Shown here one piece after another: positions 34,271 through 39,624 of a DNA stretch of 47,611 nt. This stretch comes from an uncultured Fibrobacter sp. GTDB taxonomy: Bacteria > Fibrobacterota > Fibrobacteria > Fibrobacterales > Fibrobacteraceae. Within the stretch, counting starts at the first letter, position 1; every line of letters starts with the position of its first letter. Both the position numbers and the translations under genes were made by a program. The notes below the pieces were generated by a model, which worked only from the letters and a program-made list of their open reading frames with translations, had not been told where the DNA came from and made no database searches. The stretch lies in contig CAMIWK010000005.1 of the NCBI GenBank assembly GCA_946402415.1, positions 1 to 47,611 on the forward strand, given 5' to 3'.

Positions 34271-35691
34271 AGAAGAAGGTTACCACCGAGGTGACTGCTA
34301 CGTGTAGCGTGGGCGGAAGCTTGTATCAGGGACAAGGTATCCAGCTGAATGTGTCGAACATAACCAATCTCAATAACCAAGGCAATATGACATGGAGCCT
34401 GAATGGTTCTACGCAGGTTTTGACGTGCAATTCGGGTGGCTGTTGGAATAATGCAATGAATGCGCCGACAACGCCAGGTACCTATTCCTATACGCTTACG
34501 TACAGTGGCGGTGAAGTTTGCTCGGGAACTGTAGTTATTGAACCGGCTCTTACTTGTTCCGTGAATCCCACGACATTGAGTAAGGGAGATAACTATACGT
34601 TTACGGGCTCAAACAATGTAAATTGCTGGAGTTGCACTTATACATACGATAGCGGAAGCGAAGGAAACCATAATCCTACAGATGCAATTACGAAAGCCGC
34701 GTCGACTACAGGCACAAAGACCTTGACGCTAAGCTGTACCTGCAACAACAGTATTACGGCTACCTGTTCCAAGGATATCACCATTAACCAGGCTCCGCCT
34801 GCCTTCCAATGCGAAACTAACAAGTCGGCAACGGTAAGTACCTCCATCTCGCTTACTCCGCAGAATCTGACGGGTTGCGAGGATGGCTGTAGCTACACCG
34901 TTGCAGGGACTTCTGTGACAGGAAACGGATATACAGGTGGCGCCCTGCCGAGCTTCACTGGACCGTCGTCGGCAGGCACGCAGACTTATACCGTGAGCCT
35001 CACGAATTCTGCAAATACCACGTCCCATGACTGCTCTGTCACGTGGACAGCGGTAAGCAGTAGCAGCGCTGCTCCCGCAAGTAGCAGTAGTGCTGGCGGC
35101 GGGTGCCATTGTACAGATTACTGCGATGAAGGCTGCGGTTCTATTATCACGGCCACAAATAGCGATTACTACGGAGCCAATAGATGTATTTTCATGACCT
35201 CAGCAAATAATCTCAATTTAACCCAGGCCGGGATTACGGTAAACGGAAGTTCTGCAAATATTTATTGCACGAGCTCCGGGGATTGCAGTTCTAAGCTAGC
35301 ATCTTATCCCCAAAAGGACGGCGGGTGGTATGTGTATGTACCCAATGTATGGGTGCATGTTGAAATTTCCGGTTCCAATCCCTGCTCCGGCGGAGGCGGT
35401 GGCGGTGCAAGCTCCAGCAGCGCTGCTGTAAGTAGTAGTTCTGGTGGTGGCGGCGGTGGCGGCGACTACGATAATGCAACCGTGGGGACACAATACAATG
35501 GACCTAAGAAGATTCAGTATACAAGTGGATCGGCGTGCCAGATTAGTGCATCAACTAGTGGTTGGACAGGTTGGATGTCAGAGGGCAGTGCCTATAACAA
35601 TTGGGGAACGGGTGCTCTTGTTTCGTTGAGTCCGACTATAAAAATTGATGTTCCCAGCGGGCAGTGGTTTAAATTTGATAATTGCTGGTGA
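28051..35691 (+). CDS. giant PilX/GspK-type pilin-adhesin, copy B
   Basis: 2546 residues; AGGAGGG overlaps the previous stop. KSGISLVVVMLFMLVATIAA is the prepilin signal, cleaved after Gly9, with no Glu at +5, as in GspK tip pilins. A VxGN-type beta-helix (~175-340), a Gly-rich linker (GAGGGGGEGGSE, ~878), a Cys-rich body and a lectin-like stretch follow in the same order as copy A. Relative to A it carries an insertion of ~40 residues with extra cysteines after the beta-helix (near 29065-29200). After the CNVSF segment (~2073) the tail is different: Ig/PKD-like modules, one resembling CSVSP-type modules of the lipoprotein cassette, two Ser-rich linkers (SSSSAAPASSSSAGG; SSSSAAVSSSS) and a final module ending DVPSGQWFKFDNCW. 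A pilus-tip adhesin is the likely role. Confidence 0.85.
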   Translation: MFRQEAKSGISLVVVMLFMLVATIAATATYKWITSEGSTSASRMMQREAYQSALAGIEDARAWITFHGNDMGALVKQYRDNIDKYKQAYPISLDTLLHPSMRAGSMQKYHVWITDMEVDTAMHRVKLKLLSSGESRNGSVHNEVALLNVDGLYQVKLPRVQRVSHINFDFAYYGGSYRTSGSTTMTSGVVNGNWNGNPPTVERNWIVTGNATLSGSDLAVGATTCIGGNASIQNKGITTTDIYVGGDFSGVVNAAGSAYFNGDADCGNGSMRIGGNMTVNGYYMTNQSASGYSTRVTGNLCVDSAGAIVSEATGDVFQVNGNVWMPGPQNLWYGAVEGVGCVCNIYSPAWASDASHLVSSNVPCTKSGADWSEGKNYVQTGCTSRRLAGTGSNGVSDNQNSYEKIILGDSSSLVYIAGVISSSTYNSTKANYSITETKSKKYCPTPISSNDEWSIRNGSGGGESGDILIPSSTKNICGTWGTPHYENWSPSAYYVLYTRNWQDWDYGSYKPYSSVTAAADKYAIYYTGGVTDVRFGSYNLSDWYVLNNWVNDQQRQIRLDYAGEDYGRGTNPIYRFFKPSTASDQFPWKFTSPVPVGGYLVGGDSIFYNVGTGVYKGYNYDIDAGKATGSPYCRKGSDQYRPVCGVTPWFKSSGTVSSVMDERTFACAESVMEDCFEIWEPSANGCDGSQYIVEDPLETCHNDYEPYAHVGCAANITTWGQNGFETALNNCYSQTVQDPALRESNLYNGYLVVHITGSSPGYNYNPSTSTPLNGRFVIIVDDRVKAQNGFPRTTSDTRVFMMLNSGAEKIQGVLEHYFIYTKQNTGTSDQLTLTGTLYSPAALCVTNHFQSSTLTFDQALIDDLSGAGIISSDGCGAGGGGGEGGSESSHFEVQDGGDDPYFIAMSPQLGVTVETQYEARGEDLPSADDAAKMKPTQSFIVLPRIIYLPRNPYGELKDYFSVVPLNGSGLIRENVGTPVCAAGLPASGPLFARPSGGVLLNESVYKCVASASGHPDIPFWVVVSGMLGQTPQVWFTEDAHEMPSTGTAQVKVDYEDLSGGSITIHVTQPSSLPGWTIEPINPDGDACPNGICSFTLSGNGGPTALFNIQTASASNGSITFQLIGDSTYALASPWSSTFYMSNVATINRVNPSEEEINDYCSSAPDDCPEVGHRSASEWPDCITDSSWVKPSGGNPVIVDTNNSWTVAAGTSNLTLVKDKDIDNTCVVIIPGYGDSTFIPGPIEANTSYYLKAIAKARKSSVKVGFKGDVGDGKNPHLLIDADTRSLTCYYNDVKDSVPKACTMDLYNGETVRISIAKSDGQNDNFNYWRCENNGGNTCPTTDPISSATYNSFTIKDNLAIIYAHFGEVDEHCFFDEFKQGGVSCNASNSKYCVDKCGNGANDVCPSAIEGGGYTNSKWHLVEGSLANIEDTYESISIDNAASRSSNRANREAVKVMSTVQAGVHGTLKALVQLPKATSSYGKTSANIAKSGLMLRSNATGTEFLMLNVFVNNSGKLEARLCPNAGTENCLDSIPKNHGASLSVTPSSMVMVEAQLTDSTLELTVFSGNYYGTPDTYTTSFKLNNLPNSYNDRTHEYVGFSMADPNFKIYGIGWSSEDYGADGCWDTYPTVKCSFAAKAEQGVIPVNTTVKPWVGHSGWFDSKDCTPAYYYDNGTDACGGHSGSETACSSDGYVFSSDGAGQHGYRVNNGVDVKAAKAWLNCLTNDDQAVAWAAGTNRAHCGMFWTGEFSECTNHENLGTISSISSGGGVEMITLVGTVNLRGSKLNFALENPNSSEVEVWLLSENATWGESGFASNSVRFTGSSASFDVVETLAEGAQGFDPEHVKQVVVKNPGAYSVTNVSVTSTCKNAVGISNCQVSYNSSEGRWEVTADVSNKGKVSGYSVTGRVGSSDVVTSTAEPSFSDDHATWNISHNPYGSYQGSTFDFTASVTNASGETISTTCEPPVTIGSITCSNAASSNIASSAAWPAFTFKLNDCPQNSCDYDIYFDGSILSGNDACVQGSCSGSGGGQQSRTKSGNAEECNTNGGCSHSYEVRSSNAEKNFTPCNVSFIVQKKVTTEVTATCSVGGSLYQGQGIQLNVSNITNLNNQGNMTWSLNGSTQVLTCNSGGCWNNAMNAPTTPGTYSYTLTYSGGEVCSGTVVIEPALTCSVNPTTLSKGDNYTFTGSNNVNCWSCTYTYDSGSEGNHNPTDAITKAASTTGTKTLTLSCTCNNSITATCSKDITINQAPPAFQCETNKSATVSTSISLTPQNLTGCEDGCSYTVAGTSVTGNGYTGGALPSFTGPSSAGTQTYTVSLTNSANTTSHDCSVTWTAVSSSSAAPASSSSAGGGCHCTDYCDEGCGSIITATNSDYYGANRCIFMTSANNLNLTQAGITVNGSSANIYCTSSGDCSSKLASYPQKDGGWYVYVPNVWVHVEISGSNPCSGGGGGGASSSSAAVSSSSGGGGGGGDYDNATVGTQYNGPKKIQYTSGSACQISASTSGWTGWMSEGSAYNNWGTGALVSLSPTIKIDVPSGQWFKFDNCW

Positions 35692-35767
35692 TTTGGAATA
35701 GTGATAAATCATTTTGTACATTTAATCAGCATGTAAGCGCCACCCAATCTGGAAGGAATGAACAATA

Positions 35768-35804
35768 AGGCTCCCCACTTCAATCGGGGAGCCTTTCCTT
35801 TACC
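35768..35804 (+). terminator. terminator of operon B
   Basis: Arms AGGCTCCCC (35768-35776) and GGGGAGCCT (35786-35794), loop ACTTCAATC, then TTCCTTTACC. It is the inverted counterpart of the hairpin at 13331-13357. Confidence 0.75.
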
Positions 35805-35815
35805 CAGGCAGCATA
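35768..35815. repeat. right copy of the 48-bp outer inverted repeat
   Basis: Reverse complement of 13310-13357 with about four mismatches. It marks the right edge of the ~22.5-kb mirror-image segment. Confidence 0.85.
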
Positions 35816-35824
35816 CAATAGCAT

Positions 35825-35844
35825 TGCGTTCGATACGGAACGCA
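35825..35844. other. short palindrome between operon B and the lipoprotein gene
   Basis: TGCGTTC and GAACGCA (7-base arms) around GATACG. No U-tract follows; an operator or chance palindrome. Confidence 0.3.
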
Positions 35845-35949
35845 CCGTTTTCTCGTGAGCGGGAGCATGTTTTCTCGCAAAATCCCTCAAAAAAGCTTAA
35901 AAAAGCCTGTTTTACGCGGTGTTCCCCTCCTTTTTCGCTAAAAAAAGGA

Positions 35950-35955
35950 TATATT
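35950..35955 (+). promoter_or_regulatory. putative -10 box of the lipoprotein gene
   Basis: TATATT about 20 bases before the ATG, the same box type as before operon B. No good -35 is seen. Confidence 0.4.
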
Positions 35956-35975
35956 TAGAGGGAATGAGGTTTACT

Positions 35976-37319
35976 ATGAACAAGAAAATTCTCACAGGAC
36001 TTTCTGTTTTTGCTTTGGTCGCAGGCTTCTGGGCTTGCGGTGATGGTAGCGTCGAGGCTTTGAATGATGACGACCTGACCGTGAAGGGCTTCTTGGAAGA
36101 TTCTGAACTAGATGAAAAGGACTCTACATTAAGTGGCTCCAGTTTTTTCAAGCCGGAGGACGTAGAGGCTGCCAAGACGGCTTGCCTGGAAGATGAAGGT
36201 TGCAAGAAGGCCATGGATAAGGCCACTGGCGAAGAGGTTGTCCCTGAAAGCGAGGCCTCTATACCTACAGCCTATAGCTCTGCTACTCAGACTAATCCGG
36301 GTTCCAGCCAGAGTGGCCCCGTTATCAACCTTTCTTCTGCGCAAATCACGCCTGTCGGGGGCTCCTCCTCTTCGACCGCAGGTGGCAATCAAACCACCAC
36401 TTCCAGTTCAAGCGAGGAAATCGTTTCCAACGGTGATCCCGATGGCTCTTGCAGCCTGTCACCCACCGGAGCCTTGCAGAAAGGCGAAAAGGCGACCTGG
36501 ACGTTTACCAAGGCGACATGGAGCGGCGACATGATTGCCGACTACGAAGGGTATAAAGCTTACAATTCGTCCTTTGAAACAATTGACTGCGTATGGACTT
36601 TGACTGGCTCTGATGAAAAAACAACGACGGTCAAGTGCAGTGAATCGTCTGTGACCGCAACCTACCCGAGTATCGGGTCTTATACAGCCAAGATTAAGGT
36701 AGGTAACAAGGAGCCGCACGATTGCTCGGGAAAGGTCGAGGTACAGGGTACACCTGTGACGGACTGTAAATGCACCGTGGATTCTGCTTCACCCGATGTC
36801 AAGAACGGCGATGTGACGGTTACCTGGACTGTTTCGGGCTGTATGGCTGGTTCTGCTGCCGCAGACATCGGAACTTATACCTGGACAGGGCCTACGGCAA
36901 CCTCTGACCCTTCCAAGGCTACTGCCACTGTTTCTACCAAGGGTGATTCCCAGACGGCCTCGGTGAAGGTTACCAGCACGGAGAACGCCTCCATGAACGT
37001 GACCTGCCCGACGGTGAAGGCTATAAACTCCGACCTGCCGGATTATGAGCTTGTCCAAGGCGAGACTTTGGAAGTTCCTGTGGGCCAATGCGGTGTAGCG
37101 TCTGTTGCCGGAGTTGTTCGTTTTGAACATCCGTATGAAGCATCTGACTGTGATATTGCTTTGACAATAGATGGAACAGAGTACACTAAGACTGTTTCTT
37201 ACTGTAATGTTTATTATGGTGTTCTTCCTTGTGATGGGATTAACGTTAGTGCAGGAACACAGATTTGTGTGAACGAAGTAACATCCTCTTACGGGAAATT
37301 GAAGATGAAGTATAATTAA
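35976..37319 (+). CDS. surface lipoprotein with Ig/PKD-like modules and variable C-terminus (expressed locus)
   Basis: 447 residues from ATG. The leader KKILTGLSVFALVAGFWACG ends in Ala-Cys, a loose lipobox. Residues ~25-75 are acidic; ~90-150 are Ser/Thr-rich with SSSS runs, a typical exported linker. Modules then follow: one starting CSLSPTGALQKGEKATWTFT (~157), one starting CKCTVDSASPDVKNGDVTVTW (~265), and a C-terminal domain from ~350 (LVQGETLEVPVGQCG) with several cysteines. The second module and the sequence before it are repeated, in reverse orientation, at 38717-39575, where a different C-terminal domain is attached. Both genes share an 81-base segment. It is probably anchored in the outer membrane facing out; its ligand is unknown. 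Two tandem terminators follow it. Confidence 0.75.
   Translation: MNKKILTGLSVFALVAGFWACGDGSVEALNDDDLTVKGFLEDSELDEKDSTLSGSSFFKPEDVEAAKTACLEDEGCKKAMDKATGEEVVPESEASIPTAYSSATQTNPGSSQSGPVINLSSAQITPVGGSSSSTAGGNQTTTSSSSEEIVSNGDPDGSCSLSPTGALQKGEKATWTFTKATWSGDMIADYEGYKAYNSSFETIDCVWTLTGSDEKTTTVKCSESSVTATYPSIGSYTAKIKVGNKEPHDCSGKVEVQGTPVTDCKCTVDSASPDVKNGDVTVTWTVSGCMAGSAAADIGTYTWTGPTATSDPSKATATVSTKGDSQTASVKVTSTENASMNVTCPTVKAINSDLPDYELVQGETLEVPVGQCGVASVAGVVRFEHPYEASDCDIALTIDGTEYTKTVSYCNVYYGVLPCDGINVSAGTQICVNEVTSSYGKLKMKYN
36662..36742 (+). repeat. 81-bp inverted repeat, copy in the lipoprotein gene
   Basis: Starts CTACCCGAGTATCGG and ends GTCGAGGT; its reverse complement is 39495-39575 with four mismatches counted by eye. 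It codes YPSIGSYTAKIKVGNKEPHD and the CSGKVEV that follows. Confidence 0.85.
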
Positions 37320-37417
37320 AGTTGCGGAATAATTAAGGTTTACTGCAATGTTTGCTAGGAAGCTCTGTTGTTACGTTAAAAATCTAGCTTGAAATTTTTG
37401 CCCATACTCTTCTGTTT

Positions 37418-37444
37418 TCCCTCCCTCCGGGAGGGATTTTTTTT
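37418..37444 (+). terminator. first terminator after the lipoprotein gene
   Basis: Arms TCCCTCC (37418-37424) and GGAGGGA (37430-37436), loop CTCCG, then TTTTTTTT. Confidence 0.85.
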
Positions 37445-37449
37445 CGTCC

Positions 37450-37482
37450 GCCTTGTAAAAAGAATCTTTACAAGGCTTTTTT
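37450..37482 (+). terminator. second, tandem terminator after the lipoprotein gene
   Basis: Perfect 10-base arms GCCTTGTAAA (37450-37459) and TTTACAAGGC (37467-37476) followed by six T. With the hairpin just upstream it isolates the Rpn gene from lipoprotein transcription. Confidence 0.85.
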
Positions 37483-37488
37483 CTCCTC

Positions 37489-37556
37489 AAAAAAGTGTCT
37501 TATTCTGTACGGGGCATTCCGCCTCGCCGTACACCGGGACGCACCTGGACAAACAA
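37489..37556 (+). promoter_or_regulatory. structured leader of Rpn copy 2, conserved with copy 1
   Basis: Matches 12132-12204. Hairpin 1: GTACGG (37507-37512) with CCGTAC (37527-37532). Hairpin 2: CCGGG with CCTGG. CTTATTC before hairpin 1 may be the -10. No ribosome site is visible; translation may start directly after the second hairpin. Confidence 0.55.
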
Positions 37557-38597
37557 ATGAACAATACAAATAATAACGAAATTAAACCCGAATTCACCAT
37601 CGCCACCTCACAAGATTTCTGGGTACAGAGAACCTATGAAGAAATCAAGAAACGAACCTACCTCGACCCACTCTATGACGCCGCATTCAAGGCGTTTCTG
37701 AGCGAAGAACAGGCCCTGATCAGTTTCTTGAACGGAGTGTTCCAGCTAGAAGGCGAAAATCGCATCACCACCGTCACCATCAAGAACACAGAAGTGAACA
37801 TCATTTTCCCGCAAGTCAAGGCGTTCAGGCTCGACATTCGCGCAACGACCTCGACGGGATTCTGCATCAACGTAGAGATGCAGAGAGCAAAGCACAGCCG
37901 ATTCATCGACCGCATTCTACTGCAGCACAGTGCGTTCATGCTTCAGAGCAAGTATGAATGGGACCAGGAATTCTTCAAGGATCCCCAAAAGAACCTTACC
38001 GATGAGGAACGCGCCAGGCGCGAGGAGCTCCGCTATGAGATACCGCCCACCTACGCCATCTGGATATGCGATTTCCCCGTAGAGCGGCAGGACAGTTACC
38101 GTGGCGCCTGGGCCATCCGCAATGAAAAGGGCTTGACAATCACAGACAAGGTGAAGTATATTTTATACGACCTGACGCAATTCAGCAAGACGCTCGATTC
38201 CGTCCAAACCACCGAGGACCGCTGGCTATACCTGCTCAAGCACGCAGGCAAGGCCGATGACCTTCCGGACTTTGGCGATGATGCAATCTCGCAGGCAATC
38301 AAGCGAATTTTGGTGGAGAAGGCGCCGGATAAACTTATCAAGGAACAGGCACGAGACATGGTTTTCACGGAAGAAGAACTGGATCACTTGGCAGCGATGA
38401 AGGTGCGGATCCGCAAGGAAGCCCGCGAACAAGGTCTTGCCGAAGGTCGTGCTGAAGGTCGCGCAGAAGGTCGTGTAGAAGGTCGTGCAGAGGGCCGAGA
38501 TGAAGGGATAGATATTCTGGAGTCCCTCGGTGTATCTGGTGATCTGATTGAGAAGGCACGAAAGATCGCAGCAGAGAAGCAACAAGAACTAAAGTAG
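37557..38597 (+). CDS. Rpn-family recombination-promoting nuclease / PD-(D/E)XK transposase-like protein, copy 2
   Basis: 346 residues from the ATG that ends the conserved leader. TYLDPLYDAAFKAFLSEEQAL and LNGVFQLEGENRI open the domain; RLDIRATTSTGFCINVEMQR holds the catalytic Asp and ExQ; FIDRILLQHSAFML, TYAIWICDFPVERQ, LKHAGKADDLPDFGDD and the C-terminal GRAE repeats follow. The final IDILESLGVSGDLIEKARKIAAEK matches copy 1 almost fully while the nuclease domain has diverged. In known members this family increases RecA-independent recombination. Here the gene lies between an expressed lipoprotein gene and its inverted, start-less partner, which fits a role in exchange between them, though that is an inference. 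Terminators on both sides make it a separate unit. Confidence 0.85.
   Translation: MNNTNNNEIKPEFTIATSQDFWVQRTYEEIKKRTYLDPLYDAAFKAFLSEEQALISFLNGVFQLEGENRITTVTIKNTEVNIIFPQVKAFRLDIRATTSTGFCINVEMQRAKHSRFIDRILLQHSAFMLQSKYEWDQEFFKDPQKNLTDEERARREELRYEIPPTYAIWICDFPVERQDSYRGAWAIRNEKGLTITDKVKYILYDLTQFSKTLDSVQTTEDRWLYLLKHAGKADDLPDFGDDAISQAIKRILVEKAPDKLIKEQARDMVFTEEELDHLAAMKVRIRKEAREQGLAEGRAEGRAEGRVEGRAEGRDEGIDILESLGVSGDLIEKARKIAAEKQQELK
38442..38507 (+). repeat. 12-bp tandem repeats coding GRAE, copy 2
   Basis: About five and a half imperfect units of GAAGGTCGTGCT in Rpn copy 2, against three and a half in copy 1. Unit number probably varies in frame. Confidence 0.8.
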
Positions 38598-38624
38598 TTG
38601 CAAGGCTAACTACAGAAAACCCCC

Positions 38625-38648
38625 GCGGACAATTCCGCGTTTTTTTTC
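38625..38648 (+). terminator. terminator of Rpn copy 2
   Basis: Arms CGCGGA and TCCGCG with loop CAAT, followed by eight T. Confidence 0.85.
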
Positions 38649-38656
38649 ACGCCTTT

Positions 38657-38694
38657 ATCAAGAAAGAAACCCTCCCCACAAAAATGGGGAGGGC
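38657..38694 (-). terminator. terminator at the end of the inverted lipoprotein cassette
   Basis: Perfect 9-base arms CCCTCCCCA (38671-38679) and TGGGGAGGG (38686-38694). Read leftward it is followed by TTTCTTTCTT. A terminator on a copy without a promoter suggests it came from, or can become part of, an expressed gene. Confidence 0.8.
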
Positions 38695-38716
38695 TGACCA
38701 AAATCAAGTTATCCTA

Positions 38717-39575
38717 TTACCATGTGTTTTGACAGGATGCTGTTCCGAACACCTTCACCGTAGTACAAGCACTATAGCTACCGGCGGATTGGTTGATTGC
38801 CTTAGGAGTCTCTCCATTGCAGCTAATGGCTCCAGATCCATTACAAACTAGCTGTCCCCTATTATCTGTGTAGGTGATAGTGTATATGTAACCCGATTCA
38901 AGGGTTTCCGCAGCACCTCCATAACTGAGGGAAATGCTCTTCGGTGCCCAGGAACTGGAATTGTCCGTAACAGTGACGTACTGTACGCAAGTCCCACCAC
39001 CAGCAGAACCATTTGCGAGTTCGTACTCATATTCCAGCACACCAGCTTTTGATGGAGTAACGTTAAACGAAGTACCACATTGTCCAGAAGCCCCATCTCC
39101 AGAGAACGAGGCACTCCAGCACGTTCCGCTATATCCAGAAACAGTGAACGTAAAGCTTTCTCCAAGATCAATTGCATTGGGGCTCACAGAGCAGGAGAAA
39201 TTGTCCGGCTGTGTCAGGTCTATGGCTGTCGCCGTCGGGCATGTCACAGTCTTCGAAGCGTTTTCTTTATTGGTGACAACGACGCTGGGGGTTACGGCAT
39301 CGCCCTTGGCCGAGAATGATGCCGTGGCCGTGTTGCTGGAGCCCGTGGCTCCGGTCCACTTGTAGGTAAATCCAGATTCCGTCGCTTCTGTTGCACAATC
39401 AGAGATAGTCCATGTTACCGTTTGGGCTCCATTAGTCACATTCGGAGCGTTTTCATCCACCGAGCACGTACATCCAGTCACCGGCGAGCCCACAACCTCC
39501 ACCTTTCCCGAGCAATCGTGCGGCTCCTTGTTTCCCACCTTAATCTTGGCTGTGTAAGACCCGATACTCGGGTAG
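38717..39575 (-). pseudogene. start-less inverted lipoprotein cassette with alternative C-terminus (candidate silent copy)
   Basis: An open frame of about 285 codons whose first part (YPSIGSYTAKIKVGNKEPHD, then CSGKVEV) equals the middle of the lipoprotein at 35976-37319, reading in the same frame. It continues with CTCSVDENAPNVTNGAQTVTW (homologous to the lipoprotein's second module), then CSVSPNAIDLGESFTFTVSG, and a different final domain ending TASCQNTW. Nothing before YPSIG resembles the lipoprotein: no signal peptide, no ATG, no promoter, and the match stops sharply at 39575. A GTG inside the repeat would give a cytoplasmic fragment. The frame is intact to its stop and has its own terminator, so it looks kept rather than decaying. 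The best reading is a donor cassette for replacing the lipoprotein's C-terminus. Confidence 0.75.
39495..39575 (-). repeat. 81-bp inverted repeat, copy in the silent cassette
   Basis: Reverse complement of 36662-36742 with four mismatches counted by eye. The match ends at CTACCC, which is also the cassette's border with the rlmD upstream region. Confidence 0.85.
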
Positions 39576-39624
39576 TTTCCTGCGGGTTTTGGGAAAAAAG
39601 GGCTATTTAAGTATATTTGTTGCG

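Noticed and set aside
31903-34380. Two long open frames opposite giant gene B
   Set aside because: Shadow frames; low complexity, no start signals, and the plus-strand protein is conserved in copy A.
13387-35691. Diversity-generating retroelement
   Set aside because: Variable tails could suggest it, but no reverse transcriptase gene and no template-type repeat were found in the window.
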